The notes beneath the pieces are model-generated. The model was given only the letters and a program-made list of their open reading frames with translations. It was not told where the DNA came from and searched no databases. The position numbers were made by a program, and so were the translations under genes. This document shows, piece by piece, positions 9,029 to 17,073 of a stretch of 38,159 bases of DNA. How positions within the stretch are numbered: position 1 is the stretch's first letter; every line of letters starts with the position of its first letter. Location of the stretch: NCBI GenBank assembly GCA_021768185.1, contig JAETNP010000022.1, positions 1-38,159 of the forward strand, read 5' to 3'. This DNA is from Oscillospiraceae bacterium (GTDB lineage: Bacteria > Bacillota > Clostridia > Oscillospirales > Oscillospiraceae).

Positions 9029-9273
9029 TTATGATAATGTCAACTGAATAAACCGCAACGCGGTTTATTCGCGGGCCGGTAGGCCCGCAATTTTGATAAA
9101 ATGGCATATATATGCCATTTTATCAAAATTCAGACATTGTTACAATGCGTATTCCCGCCACAGTATGATCATACTGTGGCGGGAGGTGCAAGGATTTTGG
9201 GCCAATTGGCCCAAAATCCTTGCACTTGAACAAAGCCAAAGGCCTTGGCTTTGTTCGGTACGCATTATGATAA
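9029..9273. repeat. Array of six back-to-back perfect palindromes
   Basis: Six hairpins follow one another. H1 is 9046-9070 (11-bp arms, 3-base loop). H2 is 9071-9088 (7-bp arms). H3 is 9089-9130 (loopless 42-base palindrome). H4 is 9153-9184 (loopless 32-base palindrome). H5 is 9186-9225 (loopless 40-base palindrome). H6 is 9228-9256 (12-bp arms, 5-base loop). H1-H3 are enclosed by a 10-bp stem, 9032-9041 with 9133-9142, that includes two G-T wobbles. H4-H6 are enclosed by AATGCGTA (9144-9151) with TACGCATT (9259-9266). The ends carry the 9-base direct repeat TTATGATAA (9029-9037 and 9265-9273), and a near copy lies at 9335. It has no long ORF and no spacer-repeat periodicity. Confidence 0.85.
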
Positions 9274-9360
9274 GAAGGAAAAAATATTTTCCCGTTTCCA
9301 AAAACCACGCCAATATCCGTTCACAAAATCCGTCTTATGATAGCGAAAGGAGGGAGCGCC

Positions 9361-9915
9361 ATGGAAGATCAGATAATTGTCGCCCTCTACTGGTCCCGGG
9401 ACCAGCGCGCCCTGGGGGAATCTCAGAAAAAATACGGTTCCCTCTGCTTTCGGCTGTCGGAAAATATCCTCGCCAGCAGGGAGGACGCGGAGGAGTGCGT
9501 CAGCGACACATGGCTCCGGGCCTGGGACACCATGCCGCCCCAGCGGCCTGAGAGCCTCCGGGCCTATCTGGCCCGGATCTGCCGGAACCTCTCCCTGGAC
9601 CGCTGGCGGGCAAGGCGGGCCCGGAAACGGGGCGCGGGGCTGGAGGTCCTGCTGGAGGAGCTGGAGGACTGCGCCGCCGCGCCCAGCGCCGAGGAGGTCT
9701 CGGAGAGCCGGGAGATCGCGCGGTGCATCGACCGCTGGCTGGCCGGACTGCCGGAGGGCGACCGGACGGCGTTCCTGCGCCGGTACTGGTTCGGCCTGTC
9801 CGTAAAGGAGCTGGCCCGGCAGGAGGCGTGCGCCCCGCAGCAGATGGCCCAGCGGCTCTACCGTCTGCGGCAGGGCCTGCGCAGGGCGCTGGAGGAGGAG
9901 GGGATCGTACTGTGA
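9361..9915 (+). CDS. ECF-type RNA polymerase sigma factor
   Basis: This 184-residue protein has sigma region 2 at about 15-100, with the SREDAEECVSDTWLRAWD segment and an RICRNLSLDRWR basic helix. Region 4 lies near the C-terminus (PEGDRTAFLRRYWFGLSVKELARQ, then a helix-turn-helix). It would direct polymerase to a small regulon, normally under control of a cognate anti-sigma protein. The ATG at 9361 follows AAGGAGG, 7 bases away. Its TGA overlaps the GTG of the next gene (GTGA), so the two are translationally coupled. The palindrome array lies immediately upstream, 88 bases from the start. I cannot assign the regulon from this window. Confidence 0.92.
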   Translation: MEDQIIVALYWSRDQRALGESQKKYGSLCFRLSENILASREDAEECVSDTWLRAWDTMPPQRPESLRAYLARICRNLSLDRWRARRARKRGAGLEVLLEELEDCAAAPSAEEVSESREIARCIDRWLAGLPEGDRTAFLRRYWFGLSVKELARQEACAPQQMAQRLYRLRQGLRRALEEEGIVL

Positions 9916-11438
9916 GCGAAAAAAGCGAGCGGCTGTTTGACGCCATTGGGAACGTAAACGACAAAGCGGTGGACGAGGCGGCCCGGGCCATGGAAAAACG
10001 GAAAAAGCCCCGGCGCTGGCTGCGCTGGACGGTCGGGATGGCGGCGGCGCTGGTCCTGGTCGCGGGAGCGGGGCTCCTGTTCCTGCCCCGGGGCGGCGGC
10101 GCGGGAGGTGCGGGCAGCAGCGGCTCCACCTTCATGTCCTACGCCGGGCCGGTGATGCCCTTGACCCTCCGGGAGGAGAACGGGGACATCACGGCGGAGC
10201 GGGATATCACGCTGGATTTCGCCCCCTGGCGGGAACGGGAGGCGGAAGACATCCAATCGTTCGAGGCCAACATCCGGGTGACGGATTCCTATGTCCTCAC
10301 CAACGCTTCCGGGCGGGAGCAGACGGTTTCCGTCCTGTACCCCTTCGCCGGAAATCTGAACAGCCGGGGGGCGTTGTGTCCCAGTCTGACGCTGGACGGA
10401 CAGCCGGTGGAGACGGCGCTCCATCCGGGCAGATACTCCGGTGGACCCTACGGCCTGTGGGCCGCCTGGCGGGAGGGCCCGTGGGAGGTGAACCTGACCC
10501 AAGCGGAGAACTGGGAGGCCTACCGGGAGGTGCTGTCGGATGGCTCCTACCAAGCCGCCGCGCTGGAGGACTTCCCGGATCTGAGCGGCGTCCCGGTGGT
10601 AGTGTATGACTTCACCGATCCCTGGGGCCCTCAGCCGGATGACGGTACCTATCCTACCATCCGAGCCGATTTTGAACTGTCTTCCGGCAGGAGCAGCGTC
10701 CTTACCACCGGATTTCACGGTATGACCTGGGATCACGATACAGGAAGGATGATCCAGTCCTTCACCATCCCTAGGGAAAACCGGAAGGACCAACAGGATA
10801 TCTACCGGCTGGTGGTCCTGGGGGAGGATATCCAAAATCTGGACGTCCGCGCCTACGACACTGCGGGGCAGGAGGGCGGTTCCGTGATCGAAAACGCCGG
10901 GGTCACCGTCACACGGTACGAGAGCGACCTGGAGAGCGTTTTCCTGGAAATGATGGAGAACCGGTATGACCGTTATACCGCGGGGAGCAGGGCAGACTTT
11001 GCGCTGTTTTACGCCCTGATGAAGGACCAGCTGGTGAACTATTACGGCATCCTTGACGATGATCCGGCAGTGCGGTATGCCAACGGGTATATTCCCGAGA
11101 GCGAGCTGAATGCCGACCGGGTAACCCGGGTATTCTATCTGGAAGCGGAGGTCGCCATCCCAGCCGGGGGGAGCGTGACGCTGGCGGCGGAGATGGTCAA
11201 GGAGGCCAGCTATGACCACGTCTGCTCCGACAGGAGAAACCGTGACATCTACGGCTACGATCTGACGACCCGGCTGGGCTCCAACCTGACCTGTACCCGC
11301 CAGAGTGCCACCCTGGAGGACCGGGGAGCAATCGAGATCGTCCGGCAGAATTTCGGCTTTGACCTGCGGCAGGGAGTGAAAACCGTGGAGCTGGACCCGG
11401 CCCAGGAGCACTACTATTTGGAAGTTCGGCAGAGGTAG
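9912..11438 (+). CDS. Membrane partner of the ECF sigma factor (probable anti-sigma protein)
   Basis: This 508-residue protein starts with GTG at 9912, overlapping the sigma factor stop. The N-terminal 36 residues are cytoplasmic and helical (SERLFDAIGNVNDKAVDEA). One transmembrane helix follows at about 37-58, then a large outside domain of about 445 residues rich in beta-strand-like segments. A short cytoplasmic sigma-binding segment, a single TM and an external sensor is the standard anti-sigma plan, and the coupling supports that role. I see no zinc-binding HxxxCxxC motif, so it is not a classical ZAS domain protein. The external domain family is not recognised. The gene ends about 110 bases before pgi. 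Confidence 0.72.
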   Translation: MSEKSERLFDAIGNVNDKAVDEAARAMEKRKKPRRWLRWTVGMAAALVLVAGAGLLFLPRGGGAGGAGSSGSTFMSYAGPVMPLTLREENGDITAERDITLDFAPWREREAEDIQSFEANIRVTDSYVLTNASGREQTVSVLYPFAGNLNSRGALCPSLTLDGQPVETALHPGRYSGGPYGLWAAWREGPWEVNLTQAENWEAYREVLSDGSYQAAALEDFPDLSGVPVVVYDFTDPWGPQPDDGTYPTIRADFELSSGRSSVLTTGFHGMTWDHDTGRMIQSFTIPRENRKDQQDIYRLVVLGEDIQNLDVRAYDTAGQEGGSVIENAGVTVTRYESDLESVFLEMMENRYDRYTAGSRADFALFYALMKDQLVNYYGILDDDPAVRYANGYIPESELNADRVTRVFYLEAEVAIPAGGSVTLAAEMVKEASYDHVCSDRRNRDIYGYDLTTRLGSNLTCTRQSATLEDRGAIEIVRQNFGFDLRQGVKTVELDPAQEHYYLEVRQR

Positions 11439-11470
11439 AGCGGAGGCGGCGGGTTTACCGCAAGAAATGC

Positions 11471-11499
11471 TTGCCCAACGGGCCTGGGCGTGGTATACT
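11471..11499 (+). promoter_or_regulatory. Sigma-A promoter of pgi
   Basis: TTGCCC (11471-11476) and TATACT (11494-11499) are separated by 17 bases, about 50 bases before the pgi start. Confidence 0.6.
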
Positions 11500-11549
11500 T
11501 CTTTTATCGAATCCTTGCCAAAATTTACTTTCAAGGAGGATATCATATC

Positions 11550-12872
11550 ATGCTTCGTGTTGATCTTTCCAGCAGCTCCGCCCGGACGGAATCCTATGCC
11601 CAGGGCCTCCAGCAGGCCCATACCTGGCTCCAGGAGGCCACGGGCCGGGGCAACGACTTCGTGGGCTGGGTAAACCTGCCCCGGGACTACGACAAGGCCG
11701 AGTATGCGCGCATCAAGGCCGCCGCCAAGAAGATCCAGGGCGACAGCAAGGCCCTGGTGGTCATCGGCATCGGCGGCAGCTACCTGGGCGCCCGGGCGGT
11801 CATCGAGCTGCTGGGTTCCAACAACTACAACCTGAAAAAGAAGGACACCCCCAACATCTACTTCGCCGGCAACGGCCTCTCCGGCGACGCCATGCAGGAA
11901 ATTTTTGACCTCATCGGGGACGACGATTTCTCCGTGAACGTCATCTCCAAGTCCGGCACCACTACCGAGCCCGCCGTGGCCTTCCGCTTCTTCAAGGCGA
12001 AGCTGGAGGAGAAGTACGGCATGGCCGAGGCGGCCAAGCGCATCTACGCCACCACCGACAAGGCCCGGGGCGCTCTCAAGTCCCTGGCCGACAACCAGGG
12101 CTATGACACCTACGTGGTGCCCGACGACGTGGGCGGACGCTACAGTGTGCTCACCGCCGTGGGCCTGCTGCCCATCGCCGTGGCCGGGGTGGACCTGGAC
12201 GAGCTGATGCGCGGCGCGGCGGACATGATGGAGACCTGCCGGAAGCCCGGCCTGGAAACGAACCCCGCCTGGCAGTATGCCGCCGCCCGGAACGACCTCT
12301 ATCAGCAGGGCAAGAAGATCGAGATCCTGGCCGCCTACGAGCCCCGGGCCCGGTTCTTCGCCGAGTGGTGGAAGCAGCTCTACGGCGAGAGCGAGGGCAA
12401 GGAGAATAAGGGCCTCTTCCCCGCCAGCGTGGAATTCACCGCCGATCTGCACTCCATGGGTCAGTATATCCAGCAAGGCGAGCGGATCATGCTGGAGACT
12501 GTCATCCGTTTCGGCAAGAGCAAGCATCAGCTGTGCGTCCCCCGGGACGAGGCCGACGGCGACGGGCTCAACTTCCTGGCCGGGAAGGACATGGATTTCA
12601 TCGCCACCCAGGCCATGGACGGCACCCTGCTGGCCCATGTAGAGGGCGGCGTGCCCAACCTGATCCTCCACGCCGGAGAGATCAACGCCTACACCTGCGG
12701 CGAGCTGATCTACTTCTTCGAGTATGCCTGCGGCCTGTCCGGCTACCTGCTGGGGGTCAACCCCTTCGATCAGCCGGGCGTGGAGGCCTACAAGAAGAAC
12801 ATGTTCGCTCTGCTGAACAAGCCCGGATACGAGGACAAGGGCGCCGAGCTGCGGGCAAAGCTGGGCCGGTAA
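11550..12872 (+). CDS. pgi: Glucose-6-phosphate isomerase
   Basis: This 440-residue cytosolic enzyme interconverts glucose 6-phosphate and fructose 6-phosphate in glycolysis and gluconeogenesis. It has the short bacterial length typical of Firmicutes. Visible family segments are [14 protein letters not shown], the sugar-phosphate binding loop [14 protein letters not shown], the [16 protein letters not shown] segment with the conserved His, and the C-terminal [13 protein letters not shown] with the catalytic-region Lys. The ATG at 11550 has AAGGAGG at 11533-11539, and the longer in-frame ORF overlaps the promoter. It is a single-gene unit with its own promoter and a strong terminator. Confidence 0.97.
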   Translation: MLRVDLSSSSARTESYAQGLQQAHTWLQEATGRGNDFVGWVNLPRDYDKAEYARIKAAAKKIQGDSKALVVIGIGGSYLGARAVIELLGSNNYNLKKKDTPNIYFAGNGLSGDAMQEIFDLIGDDDFSVNVISKSGTTTEPAVAFRFFKAKLEEKYGMAEAAKRIYATTDKARGALKSLADNQGYDTYVVPDDVGGRYSVLTAVGLLPIAVAGVDLDELMRGAADMMETCRKPGLETNPAWQYAAARNDLYQQGKKIEILAAYEPRARFFAEWWKQLYGESEGKENKGLFPASVEFTADLHSMGQYIQQGERIMLETVIRFGKSKHQLCVPRDEADGDGLNFLAGKDMDFIATQAMDGTLLAHVEGGVPNLILHAGEINAYTCGELIYFFEYACGLSGYLLGVNPFDQPGVEAYKKNMFALLNKPGYEDKGAELRAKLGR

Positions 12873-12893
12873 GCAAACCTTTCCAAACACGCG

Positions 12894-12935
12894 GGAAGAG
12901 CCTGGAGGAATCCGCCTCCAGGCTCTTCCTTATTT
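12894..12935 (+). terminator. Intrinsic terminator of pgi
   Basis: A perfect 15-bp GC-rich stem (12894-12908 with 12915-12929) and a 6-base loop are followed by TTATTTCT. It lies 21 bases after the pgi stop. Confidence 0.9.
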
Positions 12936-13224
12936 CTACCCGGTAACGGTGCTGCATTTTTAATCAAGAAATAGTATAAAGCAAACGCAATTCCACGATT
13001 TCTGCCCCACGTTCAGCAGCCCATGGGTCACTGCGTCTTTCATCGGGAAACAGGACGAAAATTTTCCCGGCGTCTCTTTATTCTCAATCAAAAATAACGC
13101 TTGCATTTTATCACCGCATACGGTATACTGTTCCTGACAGGGAATCGGAAGAAGGCGTTTGCGGAAGGGGAAGAAAATCCGCGGACGCCTTTCTGTATCC
13201 CGGATAAAAGGAGAGGAGTACAAC
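12936..13224. other. Intergenic region with the yedE leader
   Basis: The part from 12936 to 13100 shows no gene I can support; an 88-codon minus-strand frame there lacks a ribosome site. From 13101 it holds the yedE promoter. A leader of about 95 bases follows, with a hairpin made of AAGGCGT (13152-13158) paired with ACGCCTT (13185-13191) and GCGGA (13161-13165) paired with TCCGC (13178-13182). The downstream arm runs into TTCTGTATCC, so weak attenuation is possible, but no known riboswitch class is recognised. Confidence 0.4.
13101..13129 (+). promoter_or_regulatory. Sigma-A promoter of the yedE operon
   Basis: TTGCAT (13101-13106) and TATACT (13124-13129) lie 17 bases apart, about 95 bases before the yedE start. 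Confidence 0.6.
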
Positions 13225-14322
13225 ATGGAAAAAGAGAGCTTTGTAAAGCGCTATGGTCTGCTCATCGGCACCGGTCTGGCGGTGGGGGCGGCGGCGGTGC
13301 TGCTGACGGCCCTGGGCAACCCGGCCAATATGGGCTTCTGCATTGCCTGCTTCCTGCGGGACATTGCCGGGGCGCTGAACCTCCAGCGGGCGGGCTTTGA
13401 CGCGGAGGTGGGGACGGGCATCGTCCAGTACATCCGCCCGGAGATCATCGGTCTGGTCCTGGGCTCCACGGTCATCGCCTTCGTGCGGAAGGAATTCCGG
13501 CCCAAGGGCGGGTCTTCCCCTATGCTGCGGTTCGTCATCGCGGTATTTGTGATGATTGGGGCGCTGGTCTTCCTGGGCTGCCCCCTGCGGATGGTCATCC
13601 GCATCGGCGGCGGCGACGGCAACGCCCTGGTGGGGCTGGCGGGCTTTGTCATCGGCATTCTCATCGGCATCCAGTTCCTGACCCGGGGCTTCAGTCTCCG
13701 GCGGGCCCACCCCCAGTCCATGGCGGAGGGGCTGGCATTCCCGGTGCTGATGCTTGGTCTGCTGGCCCTGCTGCTGGTCCGGCCTGATTTCATTTTTTTC
13801 AGCGCCAAAGGCCCTGGCTCCCAGGCGGCCCCCGTTCTGGCGGCTCTGCTGGTGGCTCTGGTCATCGGCATTCTGGCCCAGCGTTCTCGTCTGTGCATGG
13901 TGGGCGGCATCCGTGACGCGGTGCTGTTCCGGGACTTCCGGCTGATCTCCGCCTTTGCCGCCATCATCCTGGCGGTGCTCATCGGCAATCTGGCTCTGGG
14001 CAAGTTTACTCCCGGCTTCGCGGAGCAGCCCATCGCCCATACGGAGTGGCTGTGGAACCTGCTGGGCATGGCGCTGGTAGGCTGGGGCTCGGTGCTGCTG
14101 GGCGGATGTCCCCTGCGCCAGCTGATCCTGGCAGGGGAGGGTAACAGCGACTCCGCCGTCACTGTCACCGGCTTTATCGTAGGCGCGGCCATCTCTCACA
14201 ACTTCGGTCTGGCCTCCTCCGGCGCCGGCATTGGCTCCGGACCCGTGGCCTTGACCGTCATTGCTGGTTTTGTGGTCCTGGCAGCTATTTCTATAACAAA
14301 CATGCAGAAACTGGAGTCCTAG
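13225..14322 (+). CDS. yedE: YedE-family putative selenium transporter
   Basis: This 365-residue integral membrane protein has about ten hydrophobic helices and belongs to the YeeE/YedE family. These carriers import sulfur or selenium compounds using conserved membrane cysteines. Here they are seen as C39 and C42 (GFCIAC), a GCPLR motif in each half of the protein, and SRLCMVGGIRD. The duplicated GCPLR pattern reflects the internal repeat of the fold. The ATG at 13225 follows AAAGGAGAGGAG. It is followed by a TusA-like gene and a DUF3343 gene, the trio repeatedly seen with selenium metabolism. The substrate is inferred from family and context, and thiosulfate-type sulfur transport is the alternative. 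Confidence 0.88.
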   Translation: MEKESFVKRYGLLIGTGLAVGAAAVLLTALGNPANMGFCIACFLRDIAGALNLQRAGFDAEVGTGIVQYIRPEIIGLVLGSTVIAFVRKEFRPKGGSSPMLRFVIAVFVMIGALVFLGCPLRMVIRIGGGDGNALVGLAGFVIGILIGIQFLTRGFSLRRAHPQSMAEGLAFPVLMLGLLALLLVRPDFIFFSAKGPGSQAAPVLAALLVALVIGILAQRSRLCMVGGIRDAVLFRDFRLISAFAAIILAVLIGNLALGKFTPGFAEQPIAHTEWLWNLLGMALVGWGSVLLGGCPLRQLILAGEGNSDSAVTVTGFIVGAAISHNFGLASSGAGIGSGPVALTVIAGFVVLAAISITNMQKLES

Positions 14323-14410
14323 GCGGACGGCCAATGCGCTCTGCGCTGCGGTACGGATCCAAGCCTGCCGCACGGTAACAGACAAATTTGATAGAAGGAG
14401 ATTTTCAAAA

Positions 14411-14614
14411 ATGGTAGACGCAAGAGGCTATTCCTGCCCCACCCCAGTCATCATGGTCCAGAAGGCTGTTAAGGACGGCGCGCCTCAAAAACTGGAAGTC
14501 GCCGTAGATAACCAGTGCTCAGTGGAAAACGTGACCCGTTTTGCCAAGAACGCGGGCTATCAGGTCCAGGTCTCTGATTTGGACGGAGACTTCAAGCTGA
14601 CGCTGACAAAGTAA
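14411..14614 (+). CDS. TusA/SirA-like sulfur or selenium carrier protein
   Basis: This is a 67-residue stand-alone TusA fold. The family CPxP motif is present as C9-P-T-P, where the Cys carries persulfide or perselenide in characterised members. In YedF proteins the same domain is fused to a DsrE-like half, which is absent here. The ATG at 14411 has GAAGGAG 10 bases upstream, and the stop overlaps the next start by one base (TAATG). Its position after yedE suggests that it accepts the imported sulfur or selenium and hands it on; this is inference from context. Confidence 0.88.
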   Translation: MVDARGYSCPTPVIMVQKAVKDGAPQKLEVAVDNQCSVENVTRFAKNAGYQVQVSDLDGDFKLTLTK

Positions 14615-14856
14615 TGGAACAGTACGTTGCAACCTTTCACACCCATTTGGCGGCTCTGCGGAGCTGTCGGGCGCTGCAAAAAGAAGAGACGGGGGCCCGT
14701 ATGGCCCCGGTCCCCAGGGTTCTCAGCTCCTCCTGCGGGACCTGCGTGTTTTACCACGGTGAGGACCCGTTGCTGCCTCAGCTGGACCGTGACCTGGAAG
14801 CGGTCTACCGGCAGGATGGAAAAGAATACGCACTCATATATCAGGCCGCCGAATAG
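14614..14856 (+). CDS. DUF3343 putative Se/S carrier-like protein
   Basis: This 80-residue protein has the DUF3343 pattern: an N-terminal beta-alpha unit that starts YVATFHTHLAALRSCRAL, a PVPRVLSSSCGTC segment with two cysteines, and an acidic C-terminal helix with EAVYRQDG. DUF3343 proteins accompany YedE and TusA-like genes and are suspected small sulfur or selenium carriers, but no reaction is established that I know of. It overlaps the TusA-like stop by one base and closes the operon, ending about 30 bases before a shared bidirectional terminator. Confidence 0.82.
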   Translation: MEQYVATFHTHLAALRSCRALQKEETGARMAPVPRVLSSSCGTCVFYHGEDPLLPQLDRDLEAVYRQDGKEYALIYQAAE

Positions 14857-14888
14857 GAACCATTTAACACAGCCAAACACAATAAAAA

Positions 14889-14926
14889 GATGGTACTGCA
14901 CGGGATTCCTCCCATGCAGTACCATC
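14889..14926. terminator. Bidirectional terminator between selenium trio and V-ATPase operon
   Basis: A 12-bp stem (14889-14900 with 14915-14926) continues past one mismatch into GGG/CCC, with a 6-base loop. The minus strand follows with TCTTTTTATT, a good U-tract for the V-ATPase operon. The plus strand follows with TATTACTTTTC, weaker but adequate for the convergent trio. Confidence 0.85.
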
Positions 14927-14991
14927 TATTACTTTTCAAGCCCTCCGGGGAAATGACCAAATCCGGGTCAAAACCCTCAAACCATTGGGGC

Positions 14992-15657
14992 TCAGCCGTT
15001 AGCCGGCTGCTTGAAGTCGTGGGCTTCCTGCAAGACCATGTCCTTCACCTTCATCAGCCGGGTGATGTTTCCGCGTTCGTTCTCATCCAGCTTCATGGAG
15101 ATATACCGGATCTTCTCCTGGAAACCGGGGATCATCACGTACTCCAGGGCGTTGACGCGCCGCCGGGTCTTCTCGATGTCCTCCGCCAGAAGCTGCATGG
15201 TCTTCTCCACCTCCGCCAGTTCCAGCATGTCGTGGAACACGTTGGACAGCGCTTCCAGCGCCGCGTCCAGCTCTCCGGAGGTCTGGGCGAAGCCGTAGGG
15301 GTAAATCTCCGCCGGGTCCTCGTTCTTGGTGTGGAAGGCGTAGCGGGGGACGTTGACGGACATGATGTTCTGGAACGTCATGTCCAGCTCCACGCTCTGC
15401 TTGGGATACAGCAGCGCCTGCTCCAGCATCTCCGGGCTCATAAGGGCCGAGGCCACGGTGAAGGCGGCGTTGGCCTTCTCCAGGCCCTCCTCCACCTTCC
15501 TGCGCAGCACGCGGTTGCGCCGGACGATCTCCAGGAACTGCTTCATCAGCTCGTCCCGCTTATCCTTGAGGAGCTTGTGGCCCCGGGTGGCGGTCTTCAG
15601 CCGGCCCTTCAGCCGGTTCAGCTCCATTCTGGTTGGGTTTATCGTTGCTGAGGCCAT
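14992..15657 (-). CDS. ntpD: V-type ATP synthase subunit D (central stalk)
   Basis: This 221-residue subunit forms the long coiled-coil shaft of the rotor that turns inside the A3B3 head. The family start PTRMELNRLKGRLKTATRGHKLLKDKRDEL is obvious, and the rest is mostly helical, ending in an Asp/Gln-rich tail. It starts 33 bases after subunit B and is the last gene of the operon, followed by the bidirectional terminator. Confidence 0.96.
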   Translation of the reverse strand: MASATINPTRMELNRLKGRLKTATRGHKLLKDKRDELMKQFLEIVRRNRVLRRKVEEGLEKANAAFTVASALMSPEMLEQALLYPKQSVELDMTFQNIMSVNVPRYAFHTKNEDPAEIYPYGFAQTSGELDAALEALSNVFHDMLELAEVEKTMQLLAEDIEKTRRRVNALEYVMIPGFQEKIRYISMKLDENERGNITRLMKVKDMVLQEAHDFKQPANG

Positions 15658-15690
15658 CTGTTCACCTCTTTCCTAAATGTCGCGCCAAGC

Positions 15691-17073
15691 TCACTTCTCG
15701 CCTTTCGGCAGATACTTGTCGATCATATCCTGCTTGATGCGCTTGAGCTCGCTCTTGGGCAGGATGCTCAGCAGCTCCCAGCCCAGATCCAGGGTCTCGA
15801 TGACGCTGCGGTTGGTCTCATAGCCCTGGGAGACGTAGCGCTTCTCAAACTCGTCGGCAAACTTGGCGTACAGCAGGTCCGTGGGGCTCAGAGCGGACTC
15901 GCCCAGGATGGTCATCAGCTCCTTGGCCTCCTTGCCGGAGGCGTAGGCGGCGAACAGCTGGTTCATGGTAGAGGCATGGTCCTCGCGGGTCTTGCCGGGG
16001 CCTACGCCCTTGTCCTTCAGACGGGACAGGGAGGGCAGCACGTCCACGGGGGGATTGATGCCCTTGCGGAACAGCTCCTGGGAGAGGATGATCTGGCCCT
16101 CGGTGATATACCCGGTCAGGTCGGGGATGGGGTGGGTCTTGTCGTTCTCCGGCATGGTCAGGATGGGGATCATGGTGATGGAGCCGGGCTTGCCCAGCTG
16201 CCGGCCGGCACGTTCGTACATCTGGGCCAGGTCGGTATACAGGTAGCCGGGATAGCCGCGGCGGCCGGGGACTTCCTTCTTGGCCGCGGACACCTCGCGC
16301 AGGGCCTCGGCGTAGTTGGTGATGTCCGTCAGGATGACCAGCACGTGCATATCCTTCTCGAAGGCCAGGTACTCGGCGGCGGTCAGGGCCATACGGGGGG
16401 TGGAAATACGCTCGACAGCCGGGTCGTTGGCCAGGTTGGTGAACAGCACGGTACGGTCGATAGCACCGGTGCGCTTGAACTCGTTGACGAAGTACTCCGA
16501 CTCCTCGAAGGTGATGCCGATGGCGGCGAACACCACGGCGAAGTTGCTCGCCGCGTCCCCCAGCACCTTGGCCTGACGGGCGATCTGGGCCGCCAGCTGG
16601 GCGTGGGGCAGGCCGTTGCCGGAGAAGATGGGCAGCTTCTGGCCGCGGACCAGGGTGTTCAGCCCGTCGATGGAGCTGACGCCGGTCTGGATGAACTCGT
16701 TGGGGTAGTCACGGGCCGCCGGGTTGATGGGCTGGCCGTTGATGTCCAGGCTCTTTTCCGGCAGGATGGCGGGGCCGCCGTCGATGGGCTGGCCCATGCC
16801 GTTGAACACCCGGCCCAGCATGTCGCCGGACACCGCCAGCTCCAGGGGGTGGCCCAGGAACCGGATCTTGGAGTCCCGCAGGTTGATGCCGGCGGAGGAC
16901 TCGAACAGCTGGACCACGGCCTTGTCGCCGTTGACCTCCAGCACCTTGCAGCGGCGGATGCTGCCGTCGGAAAGCTCGATCTCGGCCAGCTCGTCGTAGG
17001 TGACGCCGTCAACCTTCTCCACCACCATCAGAGGGCCGGAGATCTCGTGTATGGTACGGTATTCCTTCATCAT
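15691..17073 (-). CDS. ntpB: V-type ATP synthase subunit B
   Basis: This 460-residue non-catalytic nucleotide-site subunit of the A3B3 hexamer has an N-terminal beta barrel, then the RecA-like core with [17 protein letters not shown] in place of a true P-loop, as expected for B subunits. The [20 protein letters not shown] and [14 protein letters not shown] signatures are also present. Its ATG-ATG start overlaps the TGA of subunit A, so translation is coupled at the 1:1 ratio needed. Either ATG (17073 or 17070) could be used. The length is normal. Confidence 0.97.
   Translation of the reverse strand: MMKEYRTIHEISGPLMVVEKVDGVTYDELAEIELSDGSIRRCKVLEVNGDKAVVQLFESSAGINLRDSKIRFLGHPLELAVSGDMLGRVFNGMGQPIDGGPAILPEKSLDINGQPINPAARDYPNEFIQTGVSSIDGLNTLVRGQKLPIFSGNGLPHAQLAAQIARQAKVLGDAASNFAVVFAAIGITFEESEYFVNEFKRTGAIDRTVLFTNLANDPAVERISTPRMALTAAEYLAFEKDMHVLVILTDITNYAEALREVSAAKKEVPGRRGYPGYLYTDLAQMYERAGRQLGKPGSITMIPILTMPENDKTHPIPDLTGYITEGQIILSQELFRKGINPPVDVLPSLSRLKDKGVGPGKTREDHASTMNQLFAAYASGKEAKELMTILGESALSPTDLLYAKFADEFEKRYVSQGYETNRSVIETLDLGWELLSILPKSELKRIKQDMIDKYLPKGEK

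Noticed and set aside
9029-9273. Possible CRISPR array, tRNA cluster or retron msr-msd
   Set aside because: No repeat unit recurs with spacers, no tRNA anticodon or CCA geometry fits the arms, and no reverse transcriptase lies nearby. The palindromes are also longer than tRNA arms.
9858-12890. A 1010-codon open frame on the minus strand opposite the anti-sigma and pgi genes
   Set aside because: It is antisense to pgi, whose motifs, promoter, ribosome site and terminator are all clear. Long open frames opposite GC-rich genes are expected from codon bias, and the translation is low-complexity Gly/Val/Leu/His.
12960-13226. An 88-codon minus-strand gene between pgi and yedE
   Set aside because: It would start inside the yedE ribosome site and run through the yedE promoter, and it has neither a ribosome site nor domain features.
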